A stretch of 64,000 bases of DNA, from positions 8,110,676-8,174,675 of the forward strand of contig OZ007517.1 of the NCBI GenBank assembly GCA_963931865.1. Reading direction: 5' to 3'. Position 1 is the stretch's first letter; each line of letters opens with the position of its first letter. The notes under the pieces were generated by a model that was given only the letters and a program-made list of their open reading frames with translations, did not search any database and was not told where the DNA came from. Positions 34,539 through 42,942 of this stretch are shown piece after piece. This DNA comes from Axinella damicornis (taxonomy: Eukaryota; Porifera; Demospongiae; Axinellida; Axinellidae). Position numbers and translations under genes: made by a program.

Positions 34539-36587
34539 TGCCCCCAGACCCCCCTACAGCAGCGCGCTTCGCGCGCGTTTCTTCACACCGGTCAACCAAC
34601 ACTGCTGTTCAACCTGACCACTTCAGATCTCGCGGCTACGGCCCTGGGATTGCGTCCGCTTCAGCTGCTGCTCCCCCATTGCGTCCGCTTCAGCTGCTGC
34701 TCCCCAATTGCGTCCGCTTCAGCTGCTGCTCCCCAATTGCGTCAGCTTCAGCTGCTGCTCTCCGATTGCGTCTGTAGTGAACTGAACTTTGCATGATTTA
34801 TCATCTGTCATTTTTGTATCATTGCATCACCTACCACTGTATTACATTCTTGTAAACACTGACTTCTAGAACTTCCTCAACTACATGGTCATCTTTTGTT
34901 CTTTTGTTCTTTTGTTGTATCGAGGGGCAACCGCACTCCTGGTAGCCGCGGATAAACGGTAGCACTAGCTAAGTGTGACAGTTCGTTCCAATTATCACAC
35001 ATCACGTGAGTACCATGATAGATATAGAGAGAAATTATATAGAGTGCTATCAAGTCTCAAGTACCATTCTTAGCCGCGTTGCAACCCCGCCGCGCCGTAC
35101 GTAGCGCGAGTGCAAGCTGCAATTTGTTCCAATTAACGCACATGCCACGTGGCAACTACGCTCAGTCGATCGCGAGCAATGGCGACCAAAAGGAAGACAA
35201 GACATTAGTACAGCACTCACAACTTAGCCAGCACGGTGAGTTTCGGCATGTAAGCGTCAGTGAACGACAATGATCACGGCCGTGTGGTCAGAATCTTTGT
35301 GTGCCTTTCCTAAGAACGGTACTGCCACCGGAAGTCGGAGAGCGCTCGAGCAATGGCGGCCAACGGCGAGACAAAAGCGTTCATATCTCTACCACCAAAG
35401 TGAGTTTCAGCACAATTATTTTGATTTTGTGTCACTGCATCATAGCGATCACGACGGTGTAGTCAGAATCTTTGTAGGCCATTCGGAAATAGTCAAACAT
35501 TTATTAATTATTTAGATTAATTAATTACGCGGCACAATTTTTCCTATACCAGGAGTGTAATGTCCAGTCATTCATATAAAGTCAGTCAGTGCAGTCTTGT
35601 GACACACACTCGAGTTGTTCTCTGTACATTCACTTGCTAATATAAAATTGATAGTAGTACTTCTATACGTCCGTTTCAGCTGCTGCTCCCCAATTGCGTC
35701 CGCTTCAGCTGCTGCTCCCCAATTGCGTCTGCTCTGCTGCTGCTCCCCGACTGCGTCCGTTTCAGCTTCCCAGCCTAGTTCTTGAAGGTTCCAACCCCGC
35801 ACGAGCATTCGCAGCAGAGTTCCCGGTTCAGTATACGAACGTCGCACGTCACTGCGAAGTTTGACGTCTATAAATGTTTGTAACTGGGTCGTACAATGAC
35901 CACACACAGTGCATGTGCCTTAGAGCTACGTAGCATCCAACTCTACATCTCTTGTACTCATAGCGCATGAACCTTCATTATTTCAGTGAGTTCCACGTTA
36001 AATGTAAAACTATGAAGTTACACCCACTTACTAAGTTACTACTCATGGGTATTCCGGAACCACTTTAATTAAATATGCAGGTTGTACAATAGTATGCTCC
36101 ACCTCTCCCTCTCCCCCCCCCCCCCCCCCCCCCCCCCCCACCCAGCTCCGACCGGTCCACCATTGAATTTCATGATCACTCCTGAAGCAAGGCACATGAC
36201 ATTCTCTTGGGCTCCTCCTAACGCCCCAGAGCGCAACGGAATGATCACTGGCTACACCCTCTCCTGTACTCCTAGCTCCATCCCCATGCAGCCATACACA
36301 CAAGCAGGCACCTTCAGATTGGAGGGGTTCACACCTGCCACCACATACAACTGCTCCATCTTTGCCCGCAACAGTATAGGAAATGGACCGGTGGTATCCA
36401 TGATCATACATACTCTGGAGGATGGTAAGCATCTCTACTGATTTGCTAGTATAGGTATCAGTACAACAGCGTACATAGTTGAAGGTTAGTTTTCTTTCCT
36501 ACAGCTCCTGGTACTGCACCACAGAGTGTCATGTTTGAACATGATCAAGACATCCCTGAGATGGTGCTCTTCTCCTGGCAACCTCCA
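13448..36587 (+). CDS. Gene B: signal peptide, six Ig, four FN3 (3' end lost at gap; spliced)
   Basis: Exons are 13448-13529, 15204-15554, 18098-18373, 20222-20515, 22364-22660, 25805-26173, 27092-27439, 28067-28390, 29472-29762, 36146-36424 and 36505-36587 (cut by Ns). All have AG/GT borders, all inner junctions are phase 1 and no exon has a stop. Order: signal peptide, Ig1-Ig6, FN3-1 to FN3-4. The 6.4-kb intron before 36146 holds a decayed gypsy fragment and several MITEs. No TM or tail exon like gene A's is found between the gap and gene C, so B is truncated, misassembled, or has its 3' end unplaced. Likely a type I recognition or adhesion receptor. Confidence 0.87.
13553..13831. mobile_element. 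TA-flanked MITE, CCGTAGTCG ends (gene B only)
   Basis: TA at both borders, with left end CCGTAGTCGTCG and right end its inverse, ...CTACTACGG. The interior carries the TAGGCGCAT-like subterminal block shared with 16027-16295 and 47773-48051. It is absent from the same intron of gene C. Confidence 0.65.
13880..14300. repeat. MITE copy shared by genes B and C (intron 1)
   Basis: Reverse-oriented copy of the CACTCCTGGTA family, paralogous to about 44860-45260 in gene C, so inserted before the B/C duplication. Confidence 0.65.
15204..15554 (+). CDS. Gene B exon 2: Ig domain 1 (divergent, V-like position)
   Basis: 351 bases, phase 1-1, from ctgcag to GGTGAGT. Ig core: Cys in SAALLC, Trp in TQWFFPNG, Cys in GIFRCDIPDASG. 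An extra CC pair follows the first strand. It lacks the usual D-x-G-x-Y before the F-strand Cys (has TTGIFRC). The domain differs from gene C's at about 30 of ~117 residues, clustered between the CC pair and the C' strand. Most distal from the membrane, so the likely ligand-contacting domain. Confidence 0.82.
16027..16295. mobile_element. TA-flanked MITE, CCGTAGTCGCACGTTATTAG ends
   Basis: Inverted ends about 25 bases long, TA at 16025-16026 and 16296-16297. Paralogous copy at 47773-48051 in the same intron of gene C, so it predates the duplication. Subterminal GCGCCTATAAG blocks recall the ends of the Tigger element at 48161-50666. Confidence 0.7.
16409..16929. mobile_element. hAT-like MITE specific to gene B (CAGGGCCGGCGCCA ends)
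   Basis: A 14-bp perfect inverted end CAGGGCCGGCGCCA, with direct repeat TGCTC at 16404-16408 and 16930-16934. Gene C carries the site without this element (single TGCTC after 50668), which proves an insertion. 521 bp, no transposase frame. Confidence 0.85.
17038..17720. mobile_element. TTAA-flanked element with ~17-bp inverted ends (shared by B and C)
   Basis: TTAA at 17034-17037 and 17721-17724. Ends GGTTCCGGGATACCCAA and TTGGGTATCCCGTAACC are inverted. Orthologous copy at 52245-52940. An interior frame (17169-17540) is kept open in both copies and ends in NYRCSAVSGTATGTSLSLAV, which resembles an Ig F-G hairpin. piggyBac or Kolobok-like by target site only. Confidence 0.75.
18098..18373 (+). 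CDS. Gene B exon 3: Ig domain 2
   Basis: 276 bases, phase 1-1. Ig core SLTCTSTGG, VTWRKDG and FGTYSCTVGNSRGTS, with G-strand AAINVTG. About eight of 92 residues differ from gene C exon 53371-53646. Confidence 0.88.
19082..19106. repeat. 25-base G homopolymer
   Basis: In the intron between Ig2 and Ig3 of gene B, inside a stretch of about 1.3 kb (18690-20090) absent from gene C. No coding content was seen in that stretch. Confidence 0.95.
20222..20515 (+). CDS. Gene B exon 4: Ig domain 3
   Basis: 294 bases, phase 1-1, with acceptor ttgcag and donor GGTGATT. Ig core YTFTCTVTPPVG, VQWVGPG, DGQYTCQATIG and G-strand TTLTVQG. Seven of 98 residues differ from gene C. Confidence 0.88.
21083..21600. 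repeat. MITE copy (CACTCCTGGTA family)
   Basis: Starts GAGGGGCAACCGCACTCC-like and ends in CCAGGAGTGTAA-like sequence near 21595, with the family interior between. In gene C the matching copy (about 54966-55140) is cut short. Confidence 0.65.
21660..22150. repeat. Palindromic repeat family, partly duplicated (intron before Ig4)
   Basis: Contains two near-identical ~120-bp tandem segments (CTCGTTCCCATGCCATTCCC and GCAGACTCTGATTGAATCC blocks at about 21664 and 21803). It is the left part of a palindromic family best seen at 42056-42474; the gene C equivalent is 55145-55610. Confidence 0.6.
22364..22660 (+). CDS. Gene B exon 5: Ig domain 4
   Basis: 297 bases, phase 1-1. Ig core YSLTCSVSGAD, YRWYNGSSETG, DAGQYTCEVTI. 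It has one more residue than the gene C exon (56178-56471) near the start, where EG is inserted. Confidence 0.88.
22764..23728. mobile_element. 965-bp foldback element specific to gene B
   Basis: The two halves (about 22764-23200 and 23260-23728) are near-perfect inverted copies, with ends GGTGAGTGGACTTTGTGGCC and its complement. Direct repeat AGTCAC lies at 22758-22763 and 23729-23734. The gene C intron has a single CAGTCAC at this point and no element. The ORFs inside are mirror images of each other and are not genes. Confidence 0.85.
23779..24842 (+). mobile_element. Element with TAGTGTCC ends carrying a HIRAN-like remnant, split by a second element
   Basis: Ends TAGTGTCC...and ...GGACACTA; inner TAATACGC blocks are also inverted. 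The gene C copy is about 56640-57201. The + strand around 24505-24702 encodes GEKSCHF..., DDFTVAILKNSNTVGHVP and SGSEMTR, matching the HIRAN-like pattern (AVAV..., VGHVPR.IS). A second element (about 23795-24299, TTAA on the right) is inserted near the left end in gene B only. Confidence 0.55.
25028..25426. mobile_element. 399-bp CpG-rich palindromic element, TAGTGCGTCTT ends
   Basis: Ends TAGTGCGTCTTAAAAGTCC and its complement, with TA on both sides. The arms carry CGAGTACTCGC and GTACGCGTACG motifs and are strongly CpG-rich compared with the flanks. Absent from gene C (57426). A second copy is at 29934-30368. Confidence 0.8.
25805..26173 (+). CDS. Gene B exon 6: Ig domain 5
   Basis: 369 bases, phase 1-1. 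Ig core LTLTCNIVLDSD, RMWTGPGGG, DAGTYTCQATV, with a long C-terminal stretch of about 30 residues (PRGSTAGTVTNGVG) after the F strand. Gene C counterpart is 58530-58898, same length. Confidence 0.88.
26197..26836. mobile_element. Nested inverted-repeat element with HIRAN-like fragment
   Basis: Outer ends TGTAGGGATACAAGAATGGC and its near complement at 26836. Within it, GAGGACCGTGACTGTTTTGC encodes EDRDCFAVSV and, one frame off, LIVGHIPRELST follows, a HIRAN-like signature broken by a small deletion. The gene C copy (59816-60820) retains the missing bases there. Confidence 0.55.
27092..27439 (+). CDS. Gene B exon 7: Ig domain 6
   Basis: 348 bases, phase 1-1, acceptor tacacag, donor AGTGAGT. 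Ig core FSLTCTATGPPG, FTWRRR, AAGVYRYRCRVDF, ending EYPITVTS. Gene C counterpart is 60938-61285. Confidence 0.87.
28067..28390 (+). CDS. Gene B exon 8: FN3 domain 1
   Basis: 324 bases, phase 1-1, directly after the last Ig. FN3 pattern VQWSVSY, YTVNYG, LTGLSPGVTYYYRVEARNSVG. The gene C counterpart (61901-62224) is the last exon of C in the window. Confidence 0.87.
28391..29471. other. Intron between FN3-1 and FN3-2: repeats only
   Basis: No coding content. It holds a TACCGTATATTGG-type end (about 28912) of an AT-rich element with TTTTCG blocks, also seen near 40400 and 50769. Confidence 0.5.
29472..29762 (+). CDS. Gene B exon 9: FN3 domain 2
   Basis: 291 bases, phase 1-1, acceptor tccacag, donor GGTAAGA. 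FN3 pattern APTPPRMFQI, LSFSWQEPETANGEITRYELSC, LLPGVRYNCSIGARNG. The gene C equivalent lies outside the window. Confidence 0.85.
29934..30368. mobile_element. Second copy of the TAGTGC(A/G)TCT palindromic element
   Basis: TAGTGCATCTCAAAAGTCC left end and its complement at 30368, with TA on both sides. The interior is CpG-rich with GCTCGC repeats but a less perfect palindrome than 25028-25426. Confidence 0.7.
30479..31076. mobile_element. Inverted-repeat element, TAGCCTCGTTCCCAGGC ends
   Basis: The left end TAGCCTCGTTCCCAGGC and the right GCCTGGGAATGAGGCTA are inverted. The same ends define the palindromic family at 42056-42474 and appear as solo ends near 2382 and 8280. Confidence 0.6.
31560..33060 (-). 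pseudogene. Decayed Ty3/gypsy pol fragment: RNase H end, integrase, C-terminus
   Basis: Read leftwards: the RNase H tail with HGNADGLSRLPL (about 32990-32950); an HHCC integrase finger (ELHRSH, VKSCTKCH) near 32700-32580; the integrase core with HIDYAGP, VDAHSKWPE, VSDNGP (32530-32310) and, after a frame change, GLVERFVRTLKNAM (about 32230); a C-terminal GPLSYLVQV block and RYPQRVRKPPDRF before the stop at 31560. The three catalytic acidic residues are still recognisable, but the parts lie in at least four different frames. Protease, RT and LTRs are not seen. It sits antisense in the long intron of gene B. Confidence 0.85.
34056..34646. mobile_element. hAT-like MITE, CAGGGCCGTAGC ends, inserted in the minisatellite
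   Basis: CAGGGCCGTAGC at the left, GCTACGGCCCTG at the right, direct repeat GGATT at 34051-34055 and 34647-34651. It splits a 29-bp minisatellite array. The interior contains a G run (34510-34538). Confidence 0.8.
34510..34538. repeat. 29-base G homopolymer
   Basis: Inside the CAGGGCC element, between TTTCCTT and TGCCCCCAGACCCCCC. A very similar neighbourhood recurs at 62526-62664. Confidence 0.95.
34652..34766. repeat. Minisatellite, exact 29-bp period
   Basis: Units start at 34652, 34681, 34710 and 34739 with GCGTCCGCTTCAGCTGCTGC. Frame-shifted poly-LL/QL translations of it are artefacts. Confidence 0.9.
34923..35560. mobile_element. Near full-length CACTCCTGGTA-ended MITE
   Basis: Left end GGGGCAACCGCACTCCTGGT, right end ...CCTATACCAGGAGTGTAA, giving inverted TACCAGGAGTG termini. 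About 640 bp. It serves as type copy for at least ten partial copies in both orientations (e.g. 45410-46089, 11512-11988, 21083-21600, 62940-63200). No protein is encoded. Confidence 0.75.
36113..36139 (+). repeat. C homopolymer forming the polypyrimidine tract of a gene B splice acceptor
   Basis: 27 C immediately before ACCCAG at 36140-36145. Gene A has only CTCTCTTCCCCAG at the same acceptor (1211-1223). Confidence 0.85.
36146..36424 (+). CDS. Gene B exon 10: FN3 domain 3
   Basis: 279 bases, phase 1-1, a close paralogue of gene A exon 1224-1502: TFSWAPPNAPERNGMITGYT, FTPATTYNCSIFARNSIGNGP. Distance from FN3-2 is 6.4 kb, so linkage depends on the assembly. The shared upstream sequence with gene A (about 640-1220 versus 35690-36140) supports the same gene structure. 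Confidence 0.82.
36505..36587 (+). CDS. Gene B exon 11 (partial): FN3 domain 4, cut by gap
   Basis: Starts after a cctacag acceptor, phase 1, with APGTAPQSVMFEHDQDIPEM and FSWQPP as in gene A exon 1582-1857, then stops at the Ns. No trace of the exon's second half, donor or following intron is found right of the gap. Confidence 0.8.
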
Positions 36588-36787
36588 NNNNNNNNNNNNN
36601 NNNNNNNNNNNNNNNNNNNNNNNNNNNNNNNNNNNNNNNNNNNNNNNNNNNNNNNNNNNNNNNNNNNNNNNNNNNNNNNNNNNNNNNNNNNNNNNNNNNN
36701 NNNNNNNNNNNNNNNNNNNNNNNNNNNNNNNNNNNNNNNNNNNNNNNNNNNNNNNNNNNNNNNNNNNNNNNNNNNNNNNNNNNNNNN
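36588..36787. other. Assembly gap (200 N)
   Basis: Exactly 200 N, a typical placeholder length. Sequence on the right is not homologous to the gene A intron that should follow, so the true distance and content are unknown. Confidence 0.98.
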
Positions 36788-38800
36788 TGTCACTCATATG
36801 ATGAATGATGCCAGGCCTTCCCCGTTCTTTGCTGCTTTGTGTAGAATTGTCAACGAGCTGGGTGTTGTGTTAGCCTGGGACCAAAGGTTAAGTGTTGGGT
36901 GGTATAGGAACTCAAGTGGTTGGCAACCCTACTGTTGTAGTACAGTGGGCTTTTGTTAGAGCCACTTGTAGGCCACCCCCCTACGTGTTCTGTTGTGTAA
37001 GAGCATATTCTGCAAAGGTCAATATGGCAGCAGCCAAGTTCATGCCAGGGGGGTAGGACAAGATCATGTGCGCTGTCATTTTGTATGACGTAATGCAAGG
37101 TCGTTCTGCTGCTTTTCTCCATGGGAGAAGGCTGCAGATGCATCCTGAAGAGTATCGCTAAACTTCCACACTAGAGCTGTTACTAGTCTGCTAGTTCCGC
37201 ATACGACTTGTATATCATTGTGCGCTGGAATGTTAATTCTACCACGTGTGCACGGACCTTGTCCGACCCCTCCCCCCCGAGTTCATGCAGCAGTTTACAC
37301 AACATCTCTGTGTGTCAGTCTGTCTGTGTGTGTGTGTGTGTGGTGGAAGTGGGACGTGCAGGGGGTGGGACTACACTAGTGACGTGTGTGACCTTTGTAC
37401 TTACTTTGTGCAGTGGTGACTAACGGAAATTGGTATTTGGTTGGTGGGACACATGTTGGTGGTTGCATTGCAGATTTCCACAGCAATTGCAACAGCTTGT
37501 CTTCTGTGTGAACCCTAAATACATGTACATAGTAGTCTTCGAGACAATGGTATCTCATGTTGGTACACCCTTCAATATTGCTTCCCAGGTCTATATGAAT
37601 ACAGGTATGTGAAAGTGTAAACGTGTACCGTGCATGGACAGGCATTGTACTGTTGCAGTCAATTACCTACATGTAATGTACAGTGTTAACTGTGTGCCGT
37701 GTGTAGAATGCATTAACTCTGGTTCGTAAAGTAGGCGTATCTTCAACATAAATTGCCATGGAAATTTGACAAACGCTGGCAGTGGCGTAAGACAGTGCAA
37801 AGGAAGAGGAACAGGAAAGGAGAGTACGCTACGGCATGCGTCTTCAAAATTGATGCCAAGATTCGGAAACCTTTTTATTGCTGGTCCGGGTATCCATTAC
37901 AAACGGAAGGCATGAACGAAGCTCTGGAAGATCTTTAAGCGATGCTGCACCATTTTTCGGGAAACTTAGGTAGCATATACAAAGCTAGCACTCTTTGGAA
38001 AAAGCCGTTCACTTCTTCGGAAGAAAACTTCCGCTTCTTGGAAGAAGCCTTCCAGTTTTTGGAATTAGCTTTCCGGTTTGCAGCGAAGCTACGCTACATC
38101 CATAAGCCTCGATTTCTTGTCTGCTGGAGGAAGAAAAGAGAGCCTTATTGCCAGTTGATCTGGGCTAGCCAATAAACTTGCAACATTGCTAAGGGAGAAG
38201 AGGGGCTTTTATACACTGTTGGTACAGTTTCCATGGTTACCTGACCAGCAAAAAACGAATCCATGACTACAAAGAGAAACAATCCTTAATAGCCCAGGAT
38301 CCTACCCAGTGTGAAGAACAATTGTGACGTAAGACGTCAGGACCCTCACCAGAGCAACAAACCACACTCCAGGCTTCAAAAGGAGAGATTGTGTCGCTGT
38401 TGCTATATACATGTAAATGGCCAACCACTAATTGTCCATTTCAAAAACATGCCACTCCCATACAACCACCTCAACATCATTGCAACAATCACAACCTGGA
38501 TGGATGGATGGATGGATGGATGGATGGATGGATGGACGTGTGTCCTCAGCCATGACTCTGCCATGCCATGCAGGAGGCCGAAAGTAACTGCAATGTAGGA
38601 AAGCAATTACAGCATGAGGTTGTAAATTCGTACACACTGATTGAGTTGCGCCAGGGCAACCTAAGGATCTCCTTTTGCCTCCGTTCCTTCCTCTTTAGCA
38701 GCCAGTTCTGCCTGATATACTACTGGAAGCTAGGCCTAAGCCATGTTCTCTTCTCACCTCCGTTGCTTCCTCATTAGCAGCGGGGCTGCCTGACGTACTA
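36788..38800. other. Spacer right of the gap: no supported gene
   Basis: No receptor exon, TM or tail was found. A 61-codon frame at 37753-37938 (MPWKFDKRWQWRK start) and a 77-codon frame at 37942-38175 with imperfect internal repeats match no family I know. A (GGAT)n microsatellite is at 38497-38535 and (GT)n near 37324-37340. Confidence 0.5.
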
Positions 38801-38811
38801 CAGGCAGTTGT

Positions 38812-39105
38812 TGGGGTGGCAGGTGGCCTAGCGGTTAAAGCATTCGACTGCTAATCTGAAAGTTGCAGGTTCGAATCCCACCATTGTCATAGGAGAGATT
38901 TTCTTTCTCTCCTAGGAGTTGACTCAGCTCTACCCTTAAAAATGAGTAGGTGTGTTCTCTCAGGTGTTTTCACCTGATACAGTTCACGCCGCATCCTTCG
39001 GAGGGGATGTAAAGCCGTTGGTCCCGGGGTACTGGTTAATATTAGCATTCATGCTATTCCAGTTACCTCGTTAGCCACTCGACAGGTGGTTTCTTATAAA
39101 AAAAG
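38812..39105 (+). mobile_element. tRNA-derived SINE
   Basis: The 5' head has an A box (TGGCCTAGCGG, 38824-38834) and a B box (GGTTCGAATCC, 38868-38878) around a Ser-GCT-like anticodon loop CTGCTAA. The T stem pairs badly, so it is not a working tRNA. The body contains GGATGTAAAGCCGTTGGTCC, a core found in many invertebrate SINEs, and the tail ends near an A-rich stretch (ATAAAAAAAG). Confidence 0.7.
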
Positions 39106-41234
39106 TTACATGTAGGCTAATTGGAGCACACATTAGGTGTGATTAGCGTGGACCATGACTGAGCAAGCAATGTTTGTCAATACAACAACCCAAGGGGCAT
39201 CCATATCATTGCCCTTCCACAGTGCCATCATATCCCTAAACGGGATGGGTAACTCTTGTTTCTTAGCTGTTTTCGAGGTGGAATATGATGGGCCTTAGCT
39301 ACAATTTTAAGTTTTACTTTCCCAAATCATGTCAGACTCCTCAGCTGTGATGACCAGCTACATTTATGTTTGGGTTCCACTAGCCCTGATAGTGCTGTGC
39401 TCAGTCTAGCCGCTAGCCGGCCATCACGTGGGCACACGGCGAAGCCGCGCGTGGAGGGCAGAAAGGGTCTACATGTAGCAAACATTGCACCAGATCTCGT
39501 TTCTCTGAATGCCAATTACATGTACCTGCGAACCGGTGAAGGTTCCAGCTGGAGCTGAGGAGTTCTGCACCCTTGGAGGCATCCAGGTTGGACAAGTTTA
39601 GCTCCTATCTAGCCTTTTAGACGCTCTTCGCCGGGTTGATCACATCCGCGCGGCTAGGTTTACAACTGCAAGAATCATGGAATGAGTCACTTCAGTGAGA
39701 TCTGATAACACAATCAAGTGCAATGTTTGCTAGACCCTCTCCACCCTCCGCGCGCGGCTTCGCTGCGTGCCCGCTAGACCAGCCAGGCAGAGAGGGGCTG
39801 CAGCTAGGCAGTACTGTGCTGCATTAGAGGAGGAAGTTGTGGGTGGAGCATACACAAAAGCCAGGGGATATCTAGGGGATGGCTAGTCTCGTTACCAGTC
39901 TGGTTCCGAGACTAGGGGATGGGAAGCCCTTTAGTCACTAGACCATTCTGTACTGGCACAGGAAGTTGTGGGCGGAGCATACATACAAAAGCAAGTGGAT
40001 GTCTACATGTGCATGTATTTCAGCATTTCTGCAACAGCAATACAGAATTCTGTTTCCTGACTGGCTGGGCTCACTCTGGTGACCCTTTCCTGTGATATTC
40101 ACAGGTTATTCATGGTTCTAGAAACAGTGCCAGCTGTACTAGGAACTTTCGCACCTACTTATGGAATACCTGATATTCATGTGCACTGCTGGCTGAATTC
40201 ACTCAGTGCAATTTGATTGGTCGGCAACTCATGAATACTGATGGCCTATTCACTGTTACTACCAGCTCTAGGTGAATTCACTCAATACAATCTGATTGGT
40301 CCGCAACTCTTCTAGACCTACTCTCCCTTACCTACCAAGCTTGGCCGCGATCGAGAGAAATTTTCTAGCTCAATGGAAATAGGGATGCGTACATGTATAT
40401 GCGTATATTGTTAAAATATTGTGAATGCCACCAAGCAGCACACTCAGCACAGTGCGAATGAGTGGGCTGGAATAGGCAAGTATGTTTGTCACCATGGTGG
40501 GTCCGTCCACAGCAGCTCGATTTTTGGGGGAAGAAGCTGGGTCAGCATGTGAGTCAAAGTACGGCAAGTACGGCAAGTGCAGCAAGGTTGAGATCAATTC
40601 ATGAATGCTTTGATCAATTCGCGAAAGCTTTTATCATGACTAATTGTTGCACGGACGATTTTCAGCATGAAAATATTCCGATTATCATACACCTATGTTT
40701 GAATAATGTACAGCAGTCAATAGAAAAGCCTGGTACGCAAGCGCAGTTGATAAAAACCCGTATTTTGTACTGTAGGTCACGTGAAAAATTCGTATTAGTA
40801 CTGTAGGTCACGCGAGAAATCCGTATTATGGTCAGTAAGTCACGTGCGCTACAGCAACTCTGTGATAGTTTCGTGTCAGAGACTACCTGGACTAGCTGGT
40901 ACTGACTACCTTTTGGGCTCCTGAAGAGGGCTGACTTACATCTCGATACTTCCGGAAGTCGAGGTTGAACTCGTTCGTTGGCTCCGTTTGAAATGGACCG
41001 TACAACTGCCCAGCGTGGACCGACCGTACAGCTGCCAGTTATCGGCGTGGCTCCGCCTTGGACTTGGTGCGCAGGCCTTCTCACCCAAGCGTTTGAAGCT
41101 TGCCGTACTAACGCGAAGGGTTGGCAACCAGAAATGAAAATATTGTTGCCATGAGCAAGCTATGGTAACGCGCATTCGCTACGTTCATTGGTAGAGGAAT
41201 GTGCAATGAAATTCCAGGTTTGTATGATAAGATC

Positions 41235-41379
41235 AGTATCACCATAGTACCAAGCTATACCGGAAACATATCACTCGTTTGTCGCCTTCGGCATTATTAC
41301 TCGTGCTTCGCACTCGTAACAATACTACGGCAACAAACTCGTGATATTTTCCGGTATAGCTTGGTACTATGGTGATACT
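41235..41379. repeat. Short hairpin element, ~30-bp inverted arms
   Basis: AGTATCACCATAGTACCAAG (41235 on) and its complement (ending 41379) enclose about 80 bases. Arms are nearly perfect. It could fold as one hairpin or be a MITE; no direct repeats are evident. Confidence 0.75.
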
Positions 41380-42055
41380 TATATAGTACGAGACGTCCTG
41401 AAAGTCCTTGAAGCCCTTTTGAGGTGCCTTTGCGAGAATTTGCAAAATCGCACGCATATCGCTCGTACGTGCTCGCTTATTAAGTGCTTGCGAGAGTACG
41501 TTGTGCATATACTAGCAGGGATCACGGGAGTGCGTGCGTGTGCATTGGAGCACACGCACGCGTGTTTGCATTGACTATTGTTCGTGAATGAGCGTGTGTG
41601 AGCCCATGCTAATGGGGCAAAGACAGCAAGCGAGTATCTATAATTAGCTTGTATGCAGTGTTAAGGAAACAAGGACTCGCAAGTTTCATTCAATGAATTT
41701 CAGGATGCAATGCCCTGTAGGTGTTGCAGTGGTATAGCCTCCTACCCATGCAGGCTTTCCGCTATCCCGCCGTCGCATGAAATGAGACAGAAAGCCTGAG
41801 ATAGAAGTGGTGGTAGACACGCCCTAATGGGGAAGCAGCTAACCTAAAATTTCATGAGGATCCTGTGGTCTGTTTGTGTTGGATTGTGTCATGTGTAATC
41901 TTGCAACCATGGTTAGCTACAGTTGGCTTCACAGGTACCAAGGGCTCAGACACACCCTCCAACTGATCACACATGCATGGCCTGGTTTAAATTACAACCA
42001 CAATAATCATGAATAAAATTGGAACCAACCTAGTGTTATCTGCATGGTTGGCCTA

Positions 42056-42474
42056 GCCTCGTTCCCAGGCTGTTCCCACCGCCAGTATTTCAGCGCTTCC
42101 AGTATGAAATATGGTGGGGGGAGGCCTGGAAGATCTGGTCATGTGCGATGACGTCAGGTAGACAGATGGTAGACAGACGGGGAGCGGTGCCCAACCATTA
42201 AAATACCTGTTACATGTTGATCCGTCCCCGGCGTTGTGAACAACGAACGGTATCGATCGTCTACCTTGTGAACGCTCTGATATCCAGCCATTGGACGGAC
42301 AGTACAACACAGGACGTCGAGATTCTTTGTTGGGCACCGCCCTCCGTGTGTCTACCATGTGTCTACTTGATGGCATCGCACGTGACCAGATCTCCCAGGC
42401 CTTCCCCCGCCGTATTTCATACTGGAAACGATGAAATACTGGCGGTGGAAACGGCCTGGGAACGAGGCTAGGTT
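42056..42474. mobile_element. Palindromic element, TAGCCTCGTTCCCAGGC ends
   Basis: Almost the whole 419 bases is one imperfect palindrome with ends TAGCCTCGTTCCCAGGC and GCCTGGGAACGAGGCTA. The interior GGTAGACAGATGGTAGACA is mirrored on the right arm. Relatives lie in genes B (about 21660) and C (about 55145). Confidence 0.8.
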
Positions 42475-42942
42475 AGATTTAGTGTAGTTGCCCTCAACCA
42501 CGAAAATTTATTTACGACAGTATTACAGTCACAAATCTTCATACAGTATGTGTAGACTAGTACTGAATTCATCTGTGCTGAACACTGTCTGTCCGAACTA
42601 TGGCTCTTCTGTGATTCTTTAAGCCCATAGATGGGCTCCCTATCCCAAAGGCTCTGTCACTCTCTGTTCCTTGGTGAGCTATTGCCTCAGCGAATCGGGA
42701 GGTGCTCGAATCGACAAGCGAAGTTGGGAAGAAGTGCGGGCTGTACAAGAGGTACACGTGGTAGCCTTGAACACAACATACTCGTTTGTACGTCTCCATT
42801 TTACACATTGATCGTTTTAAAATGTTCATGGGTGAGCTGTACTACGAAATTCACTCATCAGATCTACAGTACTGTGGTTGCATTGTATATATTTGTGACC
42901 AAGTGTCACCTGGTGTATAGTTCCAAATTCTGCACACTTCAG

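Noticed and set aside
34652..34766. Regular repeat considered as a CRISPR array.
   Set aside because: The 29-bp units are contiguous with no unique spacers, and the genome is a spliced eukaryotic one.
34407..34796. Frames rich in Leu, Ala, Ser and Gly (also 12708-13003, 616-915).
   Set aside because: They translate the 29-bp minisatellite and G runs.
37753..38175. Two adjacent basic ORFs right of the gap.
   Set aside because: No family match, no splice context and repeat-like internal structure; cannot be supported as genes.
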